Shown: positions 8,630 through 16,716 of the stretch, one piece after another
Layout: each line of letters opens with the position of its first letter
Position numbering within the stretch: the first letter of the stretch is position 1
Made by a program: the position numbers and the translations under genes
Source: Stackebrandtia nassauensis DSM 44728
GTDB lineage: Bacteria > Actinomycetota > Actinomycetes > Mycobacteriales > Micromonosporaceae
Reading direction: 5' to 3'
Assembly (NCBI RefSeq): GCF_000024545.1
Contig: NC_013947.1
Coordinates: 5,890,001-5,954,000, forward strand
DNA length: 64,000 nt
The notes under the pieces: generated by a model
Told to the model about the DNA's origin: nothing
Database searches by the model: none
Seen by the model: the letters and a program-made list of their open reading frames with translations, nothing else

Positions 8630-9269
8630 AACCGACGATCTTGTTCTCCCAGGCCCACACCGCGATCTCGGTGCGGTTGCGGACGTTGATCTTGGCGCGC
8701 ACCGATTCCAGGTGCGACTTGACCGTCGAGACCGCGACGAACAGTTCCTCGGCGATCTCGTTGTTGGTGCGTCCCCTGGCGACGCGTTCGACCACGTCCA
8801 GTTCCCGTTCCGACAGCGGTATCGCCGCCGGTGCGGCGGGCGGACGGGCCAGGTGCTTCAGCAGCCGGACGGTGATCGCCGGGGACACCAGCGACTCGCC
8901 GCCCGCCGCCGCGCGGATCGCCTCGATGAGCAGCGTGGGTCCGGCGTCCTTGAGCAGGAAGCCCAACGCTCCGGCCCGCAGCGCGCCGTAGACGTATTCG
9001 TCGAGGTCGAAGGTCGTCACGACGACGATCTTGAGCGGCTCGGCCACGCCCGGTCCGGCCAGCAGCCGGGTCGCCTGGAGTCCGTCCTGTTTGGGCATCC
9101 GAATGTCGAGCAGTGACACGTCCGGCCGGTGCCGCCGGGCCAGTTCCACCGCCTCGACGCCGTCGGCGGCCTCCGCGACGACCTCCATGTCGCTGTTGGC
9201 GTTGACGATCATCCGGAAACCGGTGCGCACCATTTCCTGATCGTCGGCGATGAGGACCTTGATCGTCAC
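8628..9269 (-). CDS. LuxR/NarL-family response regulator
   Basis: This 213-residue protein has an N-terminal receiver and a C-terminal DNA-binding domain. The receiver has acidic DDQ (~8-9), phospho-acceptor Asp in SLLDIRMPKQDG (~54), T in TTFDLDEY and K in FLLKDAGP. The LuxR helix-turn-helix (LSERELDVVERVARGRTNNEIAEEL style) spans ~145-205. Start GTG 9269 has AGGAGA 6-7 nt upstream. The kinase gene lies 55 bp upstream on the same strand, so the pair forms a two-component system. The divergent ABC exporter operon at 10.6-13.5 kb is its most likely target. Confidence 0.93.
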   Translation of the reverse strand: MTIKVLIADDQEMVRTGFRMIVNANSDMEVVAEAADGVEAVELARRHRPDVSLLDIRMPKQDGLQATRLLAGPGVAEPLKIVVVTTFDLDEYVYGALRAGALGFLLKDAGPTLLIEAIRAAAGGESLVSPAITVRLLKHLARPPAAPAAIPLSERELDVVERVARGRTNNEIAEELFVAVSTVKSHLESVRAKINVRNRTEIAVWAWENKIVG

Positions 9270-9324
9270 GGCTTCTCCTGTTCGACGGTTCGAGGCGATC
9301 CTGCCAGGCCGTTCCGGGTCAGTC

Positions 9325-10503
9325 TCAAGGGCTGCGCAGCGGCAGGGTCGCCACCACTTCCCAGCCGCCCTCGGGACGCGGTCCGGCGCGCAGCCGTCCG
9401 CCGATCGCGGTGGCGCGTTCGTGCAGCCCCTCCAGTCCGAAGCCGCCGCCGACGGCGGACAGCCGGCTGCCGGTGGCCGGGCCGCCGTCGTCGCGCACCG
9501 TGACCTCGACGCCGCTGTTGACCGCCGCGACCGCGACGGTGACGGCGCTGACCCCGGCGGCGTGCTTGCGGACGTTCGTCAGTCCCTCTTGGACGATACG
9601 GTGGACGGAGGCGGCGGTCTCCGGCGCCAGCGTCTCGGGGGTGAGTTCCGGTGACACGTACAGGGTGGCGATGGCGTCGCCGTGCCGGAACCGGTCGACG
9701 AGTTCGGCGGTCTGCCCCAGATCGCCCAGCGGCCGGGCCCCGGCACCGGAGTCGTCCTGTCGCATCACGTCGACGAGCCTGCGCATCGACGTCAGCGCCT
9801 CCAGCCCCGCCTTCTCGATGGCGCCGAAGGATTCCCGGGCCCGGGCCGGATCGTCCTGGGTGATGTACTGCGCGGCCTGGGCCTGCACCACGATGCCGGT
9901 GACGTGGTGGGCGACGAAGTCGTGCAGTTCGCGGGCCAGTTCCAGCCGCTCGCCGTGCCGCACCGTCGCGATCGCCCGCCGCCGCCGCGCGTCCACGCTG
10001 TACAGGTAGGCGCCCAGCGCCAGCGCCGCCGCGATCGACATGACGATCAGGAACTCGAAGGCGACGCCCTGTCTGACGCCCTGCGTCAACCGCAGCGGCA
10101 TCAGCAACAGCGCCACGATCAGCAGCCCGGTGGCGAGTTTGCCGCGCGGGGCGTCGAAACGCCGCGACGTCCACGCCACCAGGATGATCAGCGCACCGGT
10201 CTCGGCGAAGCCCGGTTTGGCCTGGCCGCCATCGATCACGAAACACCCGGCGGTGACCAGTATGGACAACCCACCGGCGGGAAGCGCCCACTGTGGCAGG
10301 TGCCCCTCGGCGAACAGCACCACCGCCATGGCCACGAGCCCGGACACCAGGCACGCCATCCCGACGAAGAGCCGGTCCAGCGAGTATTCGGCGTCCTGGA
10401 CGACGGCCAGCGATTCCACCAGCCACACCAGCCCGAGGAAACCCACCAGGCACATCCGGATCAGGAAACCGCCGAGGCGGTGTACACGGTCACTGGTCAA
10501 CAC
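9325..10503 (-). CDS. Sensor histidine kinase (HisKA_3 type)
   Basis: About 392 residues from GTG 10503. Five to six hydrophobic helices occupy residues ~10-165 with almost no extracytoplasmic loop, as in intramembrane-sensing kinases. The dimerisation/phosphotransfer helix contains RELHDFVAHHVTGIVVQAQ with the phospho-histidine in LHD. The HATPase N-box is VQEGLTNVRKHA, and a DDGG plus GGGFGLEGLHERA follow. The start is uncertain: no clear Shine-Dalgarno precedes it, and TAGCGT 7 nt upstream would make GTG 10503 leaderless. GTG 10512 is the alternative. It pairs with the response regulator downstream. Confidence 0.9.
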   Translation of the reverse strand: MLTSDRVHRLGGFLIRMCLVGFLGLVWLVESLAVVQDAEYSLDRLFVGMACLVSGLVAMAVVLFAEGHLPQWALPAGGLSILVTAGCFVIDGGQAKPGFAETGALIILVAWTSRRFDAPRGKLATGLLIVALLLMPLRLTQGVRQGVAFEFLIVMSIAAALALGAYLYSVDARRRRAIATVRHGERLELARELHDFVAHHVTGIVVQAQAAQYITQDDPARARESFGAIEKAGLEALTSMRRLVDVMRQDDSGAGARPLGDLGQTAELVDRFRHGDAIATLYVSPELTPETLAPETAASVHRIVQEGLTNVRKHAAGVSAVTVAVAAVNSGVEVTVRDDGGPATGSRLSAVGGGFGLEGLHERATAIGGRLRAGPRPEGGWEVVATLPLRSP

Positions 10504-10533
10504 CCGGGACACGCTACGCGCCCCAGCGAAGGT

Positions 10534-10553
10534 CCTCCGCCATTTGGCGGAGG
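10534..10553. promoter_or_regulatory. Perfect palindrome in divergent promoter region
   Basis: CCTCCGCC (10534-10541), ATTT, GGCGGAGG (10546-10553) is an 8-bp perfect dyad. It lies between the kinase gene start (minus) and the peptide-ABC operon (plus), where a LuxR-type response regulator would bind. It could instead be an RNA hairpin; there is no T-run on either side, so a terminator is less likely. Confidence 0.5.
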
Positions 10554-10617
10554 GCCCGCGCCCACAACCCGTCCGCGAGCCGATGCCCGACGGCGCCCGA
10601 AACCGGATTGTGGAGTC

Positions 10618-10740
10618 ATGACGACGATCAACACTTTCGGAGCCCTCATCGGTATCCCCGTCGGCGTGATCTTCCTGCTGGCGGGCGCGGTCCTGCTGCC
10701 GCTGTGGCAGATCACCGAAGACAACAAGCGAAACGACTAG
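10618..10740 (+). CDS. Small single-pass membrane peptide (40 aa)
   Basis: A 40-residue frame from ATG 10618: a short polar start, one hydrophobic helix (~residues 8-30, GIPVGVIFLLAGAVLLPLW), then a charged tail ITEDNKRND. GGAG sits just upstream of the ATG. It ends 16 bp before the ABC ATPase gene and on the same strand, so it is the first gene of that operon. No family is recognised. Roles to consider are a small regulatory or assembly subunit of the exporter, or a membrane signal peptide for the neighbouring kinase. Confidence 0.6.
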   Translation: MTTINTFGALIGIPVGVIFLLAGAVLLPLWQITEDNKRND

Positions 10741-10756
10741 TGGAGAGGACACTTTT

Positions 10757-11533
10757 GTGAACGAGACGGTATTGAGTGGGACCGGCCTGGCCAAGAGCTT
10801 CGGCTCGACGCTCGCGCTGGCGGGGGTCGACTTCGGCGTCCAGCGCGCCGAGGCGGTGGCCATCATGGGGCCCAGTGGTTCCGGCAAGTCGACGTTGCTG
10901 CACTGCCTGGCGGGCATCATGCGTCCCGACGCGGGCGAGGTGCGGCTGCTGGATCAGCGCATCGACACGATGTCGGAGGCGCAGCGCAGTCGCCTGCGCC
11001 GCACCCGGTTCGGGTTCTTGTTCCAGTTCGGGCAGCTGTTGCCGGAGCTGACGGCGGTCGAGAACGTGGCGCTGCCGTTGATGTTGGGCGGCACCGGCAA
11101 GTCCACCGCGCTGCGCGAGGCGCACCAGTGGTTCCCGAACCTGGGTCTCACCGGTCTGGACAAGCGCCGCCCCGGCGAGCTGTCGGGCGGGCAGGCCCAG
11201 CGGGTGGCCCTGGCCCGCGCCCTGGTCTCGGGTCCGGCGGTGGTGTTCGCGGACGAACCGACCGGCGCGCTGGACCAGGCGACCGGCACCGAGACGATGC
11301 GCACCCTGGTGGCCTCGACGAAGGGCCAGCGGGCCAGTCTGATCGTGGTCACCCACGACGCCTCGGTGGCCGCCCACTGTGACCGGACGATCGAGATCCG
11401 CGACGGCCTGGTCACCTCCGACACCTCGCGACCCGCCCCCGTGGAAGCCTTGGCGCCCAGCGGTTCCGGCCAGCCTGCCTCGACCACGTCCCCGATCCCC
11501 GGCTCCGTCCCGGGAAGGGCCGGTGCCTGGTAA
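10757..11533 (+). CDS. ABC transporter ATP-binding protein (MacB/LolD type)
   Basis: 258 residues from GTG 10757 with GGAGAGGAC upstream. Walker A is GPSGSGKST (~residue 38), the Q-loop is in FLFQFGQLLPELTAVENV, the signature is LSGGQAQRV (~145), Walker B is VVFADEPTGALD (~165) and the switch histidine is in VVTHD. The FQFGQLLPELTAVENVALPL block is typical of ATPases that work with FtsX-type mechanotransmission permeases. A ~35-residue Ser/Pro-rich tail extends past the usual end. Its TAA overlaps the permease ATG (TAATG), indicating coupled translation. Confidence 0.95.
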   Translation: MNETVLSGTGLAKSFGSTLALAGVDFGVQRAEAVAIMGPSGSGKSTLLHCLAGIMRPDAGEVRLLDQRIDTMSEAQRSRLRRTRFGFLFQFGQLLPELTAVENVALPLMLGGTGKSTALREAHQWFPNLGLTGLDKRRPGELSGGQAQRVALARALVSGPAVVFADEPTGALDQATGTETMRTLVASTKGQRASLIVVTHDASVAAHCDRTIEIRDGLVTSDTSRPAPVEALAPSGSGQPASTTSPIPGSVPGRAGAW

Positions 11534-13524
11534 TGAACACATTCTCCATGGCCTGGCGGCTGTTGCGCGGCGGCGGCCGCCGCGGCATGCTCGGCTCGAT
11601 CCTGACCCTGGCGGCGGTCGCGCTGGTCACCGCGCTGCTGTTGTTCTCGGTGGCGGGCAACCTCGCCTTCGCCGAACGCGCCGACCACACCTCCTGGCGA
11701 CTGCCCGCCAAGGAGGGCCTCAACCCCGAGGTCGTCGGCGAGGTGCCCGACGATCCCACCGCGATCCAGGCGGTCACCGTCGACAACGCCGGTGGTGAGG
11801 AGTTCACCCACGTCGACCTGGCCGCCACCGGCGACGGCAAGCCCCCGATCCCGCCCGGCATGGACCACTTCCCCAAGCCCGGCGAGGTGTGGGCCTCACC
11901 CGCGATGGCCGCCCTCATCGACAAGCTTCCCGAAGAGCGGCTGGCCGACCGGTTCCCCGGCAAGGTCACCGGCGAACTCGGCGACGAGGCGCTCATCAAC
12001 GACGCCGACCTGGTCGTCATCGTCGGCCACAAGCCCGGCGACGTCGCCATGACCGCGGATCGCTACGGCCAGAACGAATCCCCCACCGGAATCGTCAGCT
12101 TCGAGTCGAACCGGGTCAGCGACACCTACGTCGCCTACATGGGGCTGATGGCCGTCGCGACGGTGCTGATGGCCGTGCCGCTGCTGGTGTTCGGCGGCGC
12201 CGCCGCCCGGCTCACCGTCGCCCGCCGCGACCAGCGGCTGGCCAGTCTGCGGCTGATCGGCGCCACCCCGGGCCAGGTCGTGAAGCTGACCGTCGCCGAG
12301 GCAATGATCACCGCCGCCATCGGCGCGGTCGCCGGAGCCGCGATCTACTTCGCCGCGACCCCGGCGCTGGCGCGGATCCCCATCGACGGCGCGGGCTGGC
12401 GTGTCACCGAACTCATGCCGGGTCCACTGTGGGTCGCCGCCACGCTGTTGCTGGTCCCGCTGCTGGTCGGACTGTCGGCCGTCATCGGACTGCGCCGGGT
12501 CGTGGTCAGTCCACTGGGCGTGGCCCGTCGCCACACTCCCCCCGGGCTGCGGGCGATCCGACTGCTGGTCCTGGTGGTCCTCATGGTCGCGTTCCTGGCC
12601 ATGGCCTTCGGGATGTTCGGCAACCTGGGCGGCATCGGCGCCATCCTGCTGCTGGTCCTGATGGGCGGCACCTTCCTGGCCATCAACCTGGTGGGCCCGT
12701 GGGTGGTCTCCATCATCGGCCGGATCACCGCCGCGATGGCGCGTCGCCCCTCCACGCTGCTGGCGGGACGCCGTCTGGTCGACGATCCACGCTCCGCGTG
12801 GCGCACCGTCGCCGGTGTCGCCCTGACCGGGTTCGTGGCCGGATTCATCGCGCTGCTCGCCCCGCAGAGCATCGGCGAGACCGACCACATCGGCATCGAG
12901 ATCACCGTGTCCGACTCCCAGAGACAGGACGTCACCACGGTTCTGGACAAGCACCTTCCGGACGCCTCCGTCGACGAGGCCACCGACGAGAACGAGAAGG
13001 TGGAGTACCTGACCACGAAGGCGCCCAAGGGCGAGATCGCGGTCGTCGACGAACTGCGCACCGCGCTTTCGGCCAAGGTTCCCAACGCCGACGTCGTTGT
13101 CTCCTACGACGAGGACGCCGAGGGGATGCGCACCTTCGCCGACATCCGGACCGGCATCCTGGTGGTGCTGTCGGTGTCGCTGCTGATCGCCATGGTCAGC
13201 GCGGCGATCTCGGGCGCCTCGGCGGTTTTGGACCGACGGCAGACCTACGCGCTGCTGCACCTGTCCGGTACGCCGATGAAGACGCTCAACGCCGCGCGCC
13301 GCACCGAGACCCTGATCCCGCTGACCATCATGGGCGGTGGCTCCATCGCCACCGGCGTGCTGCTGGCGACCCCGTTCATCAGCGCCGTCAGCCTGAGCAC
13401 CTCCGGAGCGGTGGCGCTGGGCGCGACGGTGGTACTGGGACTGGCGGGCGTCCTGGCGGCCAGCGCGTTGAGCCGTCCGCTGCTGCGGTCGGTCATGTTC
13501 AACGCGGCGCCCCGCCCCGATTGA
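11533..13524 (+). CDS. FtsX-family ABC exporter permease
   Basis: This 663-residue membrane protein has an N-terminal helix (~17-37), a long extracytoplasmic region (~40-195), then a three-helix FtsX core (~200-320 with RRDQRLASLRLIGATPGQV). Two more helices, a second periplasmic segment (~455-535) and a second FtsX core (~540-655 with RRQTYALLHLSGTPMKTL) follow. The two R-R-x-x-x-x-L-x-x-x-G-x-x coupling signatures are diagnostic. One long chain plus one ATPase resembles peptide-antibiotic exporters regulated by adjacent two-component systems, so export or detoxification of a peptide-like agent is the best guess. Confidence 0.93.
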   Translation: MNTFSMAWRLLRGGGRRGMLGSILTLAAVALVTALLLFSVAGNLAFAERADHTSWRLPAKEGLNPEVVGEVPDDPTAIQAVTVDNAGGEEFTHVDLAATGDGKPPIPPGMDHFPKPGEVWASPAMAALIDKLPEERLADRFPGKVTGELGDEALINDADLVVIVGHKPGDVAMTADRYGQNESPTGIVSFESNRVSDTYVAYMGLMAVATVLMAVPLLVFGGAAARLTVARRDQRLASLRLIGATPGQVVKLTVAEAMITAAIGAVAGAAIYFAATPALARIPIDGAGWRVTELMPGPLWVAATLLLVPLLVGLSAVIGLRRVVVSPLGVARRHTPPGLRAIRLLVLVVLMVAFLAMAFGMFGNLGGIGAILLLVLMGGTFLAINLVGPWVVSIIGRITAAMARRPSTLLAGRRLVDDPRSAWRTVAGVALTGFVAGFIALLAPQSIGETDHIGIEITVSDSQRQDVTTVLDKHLPDASVDEATDENEKVEYLTTKAPKGEIAVVDELRTALSAKVPNADVVVSYDEDAEGMRTFADIRTGILVVLSVSLLIAMVSAAISGASAVLDRRQTYALLHLSGTPMKTLNAARRTETLIPLTIMGGGSIATGVLLATPFISAVSLSTSGAVALGATVVLGLAGVLAASALSRPLLRSVMFNAAPRPD

Positions 13525-13543
13525 CCTTCTTCCCTCTGTATGA

Positions 13544-13579
13544 GTTGGGGGCCGTGCTCGGGCACGCACGGCCCCCAAC
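13544..13579. terminator. Bidirectional terminator hairpin
   Basis: Perfect 14-bp arms GTTGGGGGCCGTGC (13544-13557) and GCACGGCCCCCAAC (13566-13579) with an 8-nt loop, exactly between the convergent permease and SDR genes. There is no long T-run, as is common in high-GC actinobacteria. Confidence 0.8.
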
Positions 13580-13587
13580 GTCTGCGT

Positions 13588-14376
13588 CTAGACGGTCTTG
13601 ATGGCGCCGCCCTCGATCAGGTGGTCGCTGCCGACGATGCTCTCGCCCAGCGGCGACACCAGGTACGTGATGAAGGCGCCGACCTCCTCGGCGGTGACGA
13701 AACGTCCGGTCGTCATGCCGCTCAGGGCCGGGAGGTTCTTCATCAGGTCGGAGTGCTCGACCCCGGCCGAGGCCGCGACGCCGCCGCCGTACTTGTCGGC
13801 GTCCCAGATCGAGGTGAGGGTCGGGCCTGGCGAGACGGTCCGCACGCTGATCCCCTGTGGTCCGTACTCTTCGGACAGCGACTTGCCGAAGGCGTTCAGC
13901 GCCGCCTTGGCGGTGGCGTAGGGAACCGGCGTCCCGGGGGTGCCGGGGATCTTGGCGCCCATGGAGGACACGTTGACGACCGAGCCGCCGGTCTCCAGCA
14001 GCGCGGGGATAGCGGCCCGGCAGATCCGCACGGCCGAGTAGAAGTTGAGGTCGAAGATGCGCTGCCAGAAGTCCTCGTCGTAGCTGAGCAGTCCGCCGAC
14101 GGTCACGTCGTCGCCGCCACCGGCGTTGTTGACGACGATGTCGAGCCGCCCGCCCAGCGCCTCGATCGCCTGGGAGACCAGCCGGGCCGGTGCGTCCGCT
14201 TCGGACAGATCGGTGGTGATGACGGTGACGTCGGCGTCGCGCAGTTCGTCGGAGACGGTGCGCGAGGCGCCAACGACCGTGACTCCCTCAGCGGCCAGGG
14301 CGATCGCGGTCGCCAGTCCGATGCCCCGGCTCGCGCCGGTGACGAGGGCGGTCTTGCCTTGCAGACGTAGATCCAT
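13588..14376 (-). CDS. Short-chain dehydrogenase/reductase
   Basis: This 262-residue classical SDR has the cofactor motif TGASRGIG (residues 13-20), NNAGG, catalytic Ser in NVSSMGA and the YxxxK pair in YATAK. No basic residue marks NADPH clearly, so the cofactor preference is unknown. It lies 45 bp downstream of the GntR-TetR fusion regulator on the same strand and may share its transcript. The nearby divergent FAD monooxygenase suggests a small oxidative pathway under that regulator. Confidence 0.93.
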   Translation of the reverse strand: MDLRLQGKTALVTGASRGIGLATAIALAAEGVTVVGASRTVSDELRDADVTVITTDLSEADAPARLVSQAIEALGGRLDIVVNNAGGGDDVTVGGLLSYDEDFWQRIFDLNFYSAVRICRAAIPALLETGGSVVNVSSMGAKIPGTPGTPVPYATAKAALNAFGKSLSEEYGPQGISVRTVSPGPTLTSIWDADKYGGGVAASAGVEHSDLMKNLPALSGMTTGRFVTAEEVGAFITYLVSPLGESIVGSDHLIEGGAIKTV

Positions 14377-14421
14377 TGGGGGAAGGGCCTTTCGATGAGC
14401 GCCGACTTGACGGCGGCAACA

Positions 14422-15357
14422 TTACGTGGCCGCGACCGGATTCGTCAGTTTCGCGGCGACACCGTCGAGCATGCTGGCCAGCCCGAACTCGAACAGCGCG
14501 TCGAGGTCGTGGTCGTACTCGAACTCAAGGTCGGCGATCACCTCGCGGAAAGCGGGGAAACGCCCGGAGGCCATCAGATCACCGAGCTGGGGTTCGGCGT
14601 CGGACATCCATTCCTCGCTGCCCATCCCGGTCTCCTCCTCGTTCTGCGCCTCCTGTTCCAGGCTCGCCGACAGGCCCTGGATCAGGCCGTACAGCGAGAT
14701 GTGGACCCGCAGCTTGTCGAGCGGGCTGAGTTTCGCGTCGCGCAGCGCGTCCAGCACCCGGTCGGCGTAGCCGATCAGGCCGGGCACCGGCTGGGCCCGC
14801 CCCAGCGACACCACGTGCGGCAGCCACGGATGCCGCTGGAACAGCCGCCACAGCCGACGCGCGATGGCCTCCAGCCGGGCGCGCCAGTCCTCGCCGTCGT
14901 AGTCGCGATCGGCGACGTCGGCGAAGACGGTGTCGATCATGTGGAACACCAGGTCGTCCTTGCCGTTGACGTAGCGGTAGAGCGTCATGGTGGCCATCCC
15001 GGTCTGGGCGGCCACCGAGCGCATCGACAGCGCGGCGATTCCCTCGGCGTCGGCCATCGTGATGGCCGCGGCGACGATCTGCTGCCGGATCGGGGTGCCC
15101 TCGGCGGTGTCGAGAACCCGGCGCCGGGACGGCCGCGCGGGTGGACGGGCCACGACGGTGCCGACCCTGGGGGTGGCCTGGACGATTCCCTCGGTGCGCA
15201 GCGTGGTCAGGGCCTTGGTGGCGGTCGCGATCGCCACGCCCCATTCCTCGACGATCGCGCGGGTGGACGGCACCCGGTCCCCGACCGACAGTTCGCCGAT
15301 CTCGATGCGGCGTTTGATCTCGGTCACAATTTTTTGGTACGGCGGCGACTTCGACAT
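14422..15357 (-). CDS. Regulator fusing GntR and TetR DNA-binding domains
   Basis: 311 residues with two complete DNA-binding modules. Residues ~5-72 are a GntR winged helix (YQKIVTEIKRRIEIGELSVGDRVPSTRAIVEEWGV then ALTTLRTEGIVQATPRVGTVV). Residues ~88-135 are a TetR helix-turn-helix (IVAAAITMADAEGIAALSMRSVAAQTGMATMTLYRYVNGKDDL), followed by a helical TetR_C-like effector domain (~150-300). The GntR effector domain is absent. The architecture is seen in other actinobacteria, where it represses a divergent oxidoreductase or transporter. Two copies of a GntR-like site lie directly upstream (15370-15449), implying autoregulation and control of the monooxygenase at 15551. Confidence 0.92.
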   Translation of the reverse strand: MSKSPPYQKIVTEIKRRIEIGELSVGDRVPSTRAIVEEWGVAIATATKALTTLRTEGIVQATPRVGTVVARPPARPSRRRVLDTAEGTPIRQQIVAAAITMADAEGIAALSMRSVAAQTGMATMTLYRYVNGKDDLVFHMIDTVFADVADRDYDGEDWRARLEAIARRLWRLFQRHPWLPHVVSLGRAQPVPGLIGYADRVLDALRDAKLSPLDKLRVHISLYGLIQGLSASLEQEAQNEEETGMGSEEWMSDAEPQLGDLMASGRFPAFREVIADLEFEYDHDLDALFEFGLASMLDGVAAKLTNPVAAT

Positions 15358-15369
15358 GGCTTCCCTTCG

Positions 15370-15449
15370 TCTGCACTAGTACACATCTTCACTCTAGCCC
15401 GACGATTTCCAGCGATCGCCCCGCATGTCCATACTTCTGCACTAGTACA
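15370..15449. promoter_or_regulatory. Two identical 14-bp operator copies
   Basis: TCTGCACTAGTACA occurs at 15370-15383 and again at 15436-15449, 66 bp apart. The core CACTAGTA is nearly palindromic around ACTAGT and fits the GntR-type half-site layout (T-G-y-A...T-r-C-A). The first copy lies just before the regulator start and the second upstream of the monooxygenase promoter. Confidence 0.72.
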
Positions 15450-15480
15450 GACACAGGCTTTGTGGGCATGTTTTCCCTAA

Positions 15481-15508
15481 TTGACAAGGGTTTCAGCGCA
15501 TGTATGGT
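15481..15508 (+). promoter_or_regulatory. Sigma-70-like promoter for the monooxygenase gene
   Basis: TTGACA (15481-15486), 16-bp spacer, TATGGT (15503-15508). Predicted start near 15515, giving a ~36-nt leader before ATG 15551. The leader contains GTACG...CGTAC arms that could be a further operator. Confidence 0.65.
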
Positions 15509-15550
15509 GTACGAGTAACGAATACAGCGTACGAACTTCAGAGGATCGCC

Positions 15551-16666
15551 ATGAACCATGTACTCGTCTCCGGAGCCAGCATCGCCGGACTCACCACCGC
15601 CCACTGGCTGCGCCGCCACGGTTTCACCGTGACGATCGTCGAGCGGGCCGCCACCCTGCGCCCCGGCGGCCAGGCCATCGACGTCCGCGGCGTCGGACTC
15701 GACGTGATCCGCGAGATGGGCCTGCTCGACGAGGTGCGCGCCAACGTCACCGGCCTGCGCGGGATGACGATCGTGGACGCCGACGGCAACGTGCTCACCG
15801 AGACCCACGAGGAGACCTTCTCCGGCGGCACCATCGACAACGAGGACGTCGAGCTGATGCGCGACGACCTCACCAACATTCTCCACAGTGCTGTGGACGA
15901 GGCTGTGGAATTCCTCTTCTCCAACTCCATCGCGGAACTGACCCCGACCGAGACCGGCGTCAGCGTCGTCTTCGACAGTGGACGCACCGGCGACTTCGAC
16001 GCCGTCGTCGGCGCCGACGGCCTGCACTCGGTGACCCGCAAACTCGCCTTCGGACCGGAATCCGACTACGTCCGCTCCCTGGACGGCTATGTCGGGATCT
16101 GGACCATGCCGAACTTCCTGAACCTGGACCACTGGCAGATGCTGCAACACCTCGGCGACACCACCGCCGTCATCTACAGCGGACGCAAGACCGAGGAGAT
16201 GCGGGCCATCATCGGATTCAAGTCCGAGAAGCTCGACTACGACTACCGCGACGCCGAGACCCACAAACAGCTGCTGGAGAAACACTTTGGCGGCCTGGGC
16301 TGGGAGATCCCGAACCTGTTGCGGCACATGCGTTCCGCCTCGGACTTCTACTTCGACGAGATGGCCCAGATCCACATGGACACCTGGGTGGACGGTCGCG
16401 TCGGCCTGGTCGGCGACGCCGGTTACTGCGCCTCCCCGTTGAGCGGCCAGGGAACCAGTCTGGCGCTGGTGGGCGGCTACGTGCTGGCCGGGGAACTGGC
16501 GGCCTCGCGCGACGACTTGGCCACAGGCTTCACCAACTACGTGGGGACCATGCGCCCCTACGTGCGGGTCAACCAGGAACTGGCGCACCTCAACCGCAAC
16601 GGCACCGCCACCGAGCCGGACCGGCAACACGCCTACCGCGCCCTGACGCTGCGCGACTACCGATAG
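15551..16666 (+). CDS. FAD-dependent monooxygenase
   Basis: 371 residues from ATG 15551, with GAGG upstream; an in-frame upstream extension is rejected because it would begin at or before the predicted transcription start. This is a group A flavin hydroxylase. It has dinucleotide motif GASIAGLTTA (residues 6-15), VVGADGLHSVTRK (DG motif, ~155) and LVGDAGYCASPLSGQGTSLA (GD motif, ~285) binding the FAD ribose and phosphate. The family includes TetX and other tetracycline- and rifamycin-modifying enzymes. It is divergent from the GntR-TetR regulator, so induction by an aromatic drug-like compound is a reasonable inference. Confidence 0.92.
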   Translation: MNHVLVSGASIAGLTTAHWLRRHGFTVTIVERAATLRPGGQAIDVRGVGLDVIREMGLLDEVRANVTGLRGMTIVDADGNVLTETHEETFSGGTIDNEDVELMRDDLTNILHSAVDEAVEFLFSNSIAELTPTETGVSVVFDSGRTGDFDAVVGADGLHSVTRKLAFGPESDYVRSLDGYVGIWTMPNFLNLDHWQMLQHLGDTTAVIYSGRKTEEMRAIIGFKSEKLDYDYRDAETHKQLLEKHFGGLGWEIPNLLRHMRSASDFYFDEMAQIHMDTWVDGRVGLVGDAGYCASPLSGQGTSLALVGGYVLAGELAASRDDLATGFTNYVGTMRPYVRVNQELAHLNRNGTATEPDRQHAYRALTLRDYR

Positions 16667-16675
16667 AACGCCCCC

Positions 16676-16713
16676 GCACCGGCCCGCCGCCCGTCCTGGG
16701 CGCGGGCCGGTGC
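16676..16713. terminator. Bidirectional terminator hairpin
   Basis: Perfect 12-bp arms GCACCGGCCCGC (16676-16687) and GCGGGCCGGTGC (16702-16713) between the convergent monooxygenase and hydrolase genes. Confidence 0.78.
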
Positions 16714-16716
16714 TCG

